Positions 63,370 to 64,000 of a DNA stretch of 64,000 nucleotides are shown piece by piece. Origin of the DNA: Bacteriovoracaceae bacterium (GTDB lineage: Bacteria > Bdellovibrionota > Bacteriovoracia > Bacteriovoracales > Bacteriovoracaceae); assembly GCA_947446575.1 (NCBI GenBank), contig CANFHC010000009.1, positions 62,001 to 126,000 of the forward strand. The letters run 5' to 3'. Under the pieces are notes generated by a model that made no database searches, had not been told where the DNA came from, and saw only the letters and a list, made by a program, of their open reading frames with translations. A program made the translations under genes and the position numbers. Position 1 is the stretch's first letter. Every line of letters starts with the position of its first letter.

Positions 63370-64000
63370 AAATTATTATTTTTATTTTTTTATTTTCTTT
63401 TTCAGTGTTAGCTCAAGATGATTCATCTGATTTTAACGTGTCTAATTTTAATCAGGAAAAAATTGAATCTATAGAAATTGTTAAAAAAAATCTAGTTCAA
63501 ACGAAAGCACTTTTAACGGCTAAAGAAGCTGAGGCACTTAAGGAAAAAGATCCCAAAAGAAAATTAATTTTAGAAAGTGAAATAAAAAGTATTAGCAAGC
63601 GCTTTGATAAATTAATACTTAGTCTAATAGCAGCTATTACTAATATAAAAATGGATGAGATTCAAAATTTAGCTTCTGCTAAAAGAGATTATTTGCAGGA
63701 GGTGCAAGATCTTTTGGGGCCGGCATTTGATACTATTCAAAGAATAAGTGAAAGACCTAGAAAGATTGAAGCTCTTAGGAAAGAATTACAGATCTATAAT
63801 CAAAAGTTAGCAATAACTCAGGCTGCTCTAGATAATATTGCTGTTGTAGAAACTTCAAAAGATTTTAAAGCACTTCTTCCTGAAATAAAAGAATTTTTAG
63901 AAGATGCTTCATATAACGTTTTTGATCTGAATCAAGAGTTTCAATTGAAGGCTGATCGACTAAATCGAGAGCTTGCGGTGCTTACAAAAGATGACAAAAG
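63366..64000 (+). CDS. secreted coiled-coil N-terminus, truncated by window end (possibly MscS-type channel)
   Basis: An open frame from ATG 63366 runs without stop to the window end (211 codons seen). A signal peptide (MKIIIFIFLFSFSVLA) is followed by a helical, Lys/Glu-rich region without Cys. Segments such as LGPAFDTIQRISERPRKIEA resemble the periplasmic N-terminal helices of large MscS/MscK-type mechanosensitive channels (IERPRK, Q-rich helix pairs), but no channel segment is visible before the edge. Call is therefore tentative. Translation is coupled to the micropeptide ORF. Confidence 0.6.
   Translation, partial: MKIIIFIFLFSFSVLAQDDSSDFNVSNFNQEKIESIEIVKKNLVQTKALLTAKEAEALKEKDPKRKLILESEIKSISKRFDKLILSLIAAITNIKMDEIQNLASAKRDYLQEVQDLLGPAFDTIQRISERPRKIEALRKELQIYNQKLAITQAALDNIAVVETSKDFKALLPEIKEFLEDASYNVFDLNQEFQLKADRLNRELAVLTKDDK

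Overview
The window is chromosomal DNA from an AT-rich Gram-negative bacterium. Kdo synthesis genes, many signal-peptide and lipoprotein genes, TolC and outer-membrane barrels, a LolA/LolD/LolE-like operon and a NodB-type deacetylase all indicate a diderm. Two chemotaxis loci with sigma-28-like promoters indicate a motile one. Gene content and style (low GC, secreted unknowns, Kdo operon fused to pyrG, coiled-coil and deacetylase genes) fit the Bdellovibrionota, most likely a Bacteriovorax-like predator. This taxonomic call is inference; no rRNA gene is present. No insertion sequence, prophage, CRISPR array or plasmid gene was seen. Coding density is high, many genes overlap by 1-30 bp, and the only gene-free stretch over 300 bp is 57024-57385.

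Layout. 1-2.9 kb: leftward secreted genes (outer-membrane protein, TolC with a long acidic extension, small periplasmic protein). 2.9-8 kb: rightward operon kdsB-pyrG-kdsA-kdsC-DUF493-gpsA (Kdo, CTP, glycerol-3-phosphate). 8-10.2 kb: leftward dsbD. 10.3-12.4 kb: orphan membrane histidine kinase coupled to a signal-less cobalamin-binding-like protein. 12.5-14.5 kb: TPR-type lipoprotein plus FecR-domain protein. 14.5-17.5 kb: guaB-guaA. 17.5-19.1 kb: HAD-like protein and a membrane-anchored unknown. 19.3-26 kb: dnaE, two secreted unknowns (one CsgG/FlgT-like lipoprotein), pyrD. 26-31.6 kb: queC, phosphohexomutase, ferredoxin, Na+/H+ antiporter, ilvE.

31.8-37.6 kb is chemotaxis locus 1: cheA, cheW, a CheR-receiver-degenerate CheB fusion, and a CheB with an extra CheD-like N-terminus. 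Then come a secreted deacetylase, tRNA-Val, a heterodimeric ABC exporter, a DsbA-like lipoprotein, and a 641-residue coiled-coil protein containing no Pro, Cys or Trp. Pyruvate kinase follows, carrying a C-terminal ferredoxin domain, then queG. 48.5-52.5 kb is a leftward four-gene LolA-like/outer-membrane barrel/ABC operon. 53.2-57 kb: dgkA-PAP2, aspA, an FMN reductase and an ICMT-like protein. 57.3-62.5 kb is chemotaxis locus 2: a soluble four-PAS receptor, CheR, CheD and a protein of three tandem CheW domains. The end holds a DUF374 acyltransferase, a 16-residue membrane micropeptide ORF and a truncated secreted coiled-coil protein.

The most unusual items are the pyruvate kinase-ferredoxin fusion, whose second cluster motif has Asp in place of one Cys; the chemotaxis proteins with degenerate enzyme domains; the triple CheW; matching sigma-28-like promoters on both chemotaxis loci; and the LolA/barrel/ABC operon. 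Start codons were moved from the longest ORF where a Shine-Dalgarno (SD) sequence or signal peptide decided it; the reasons are in each entry.
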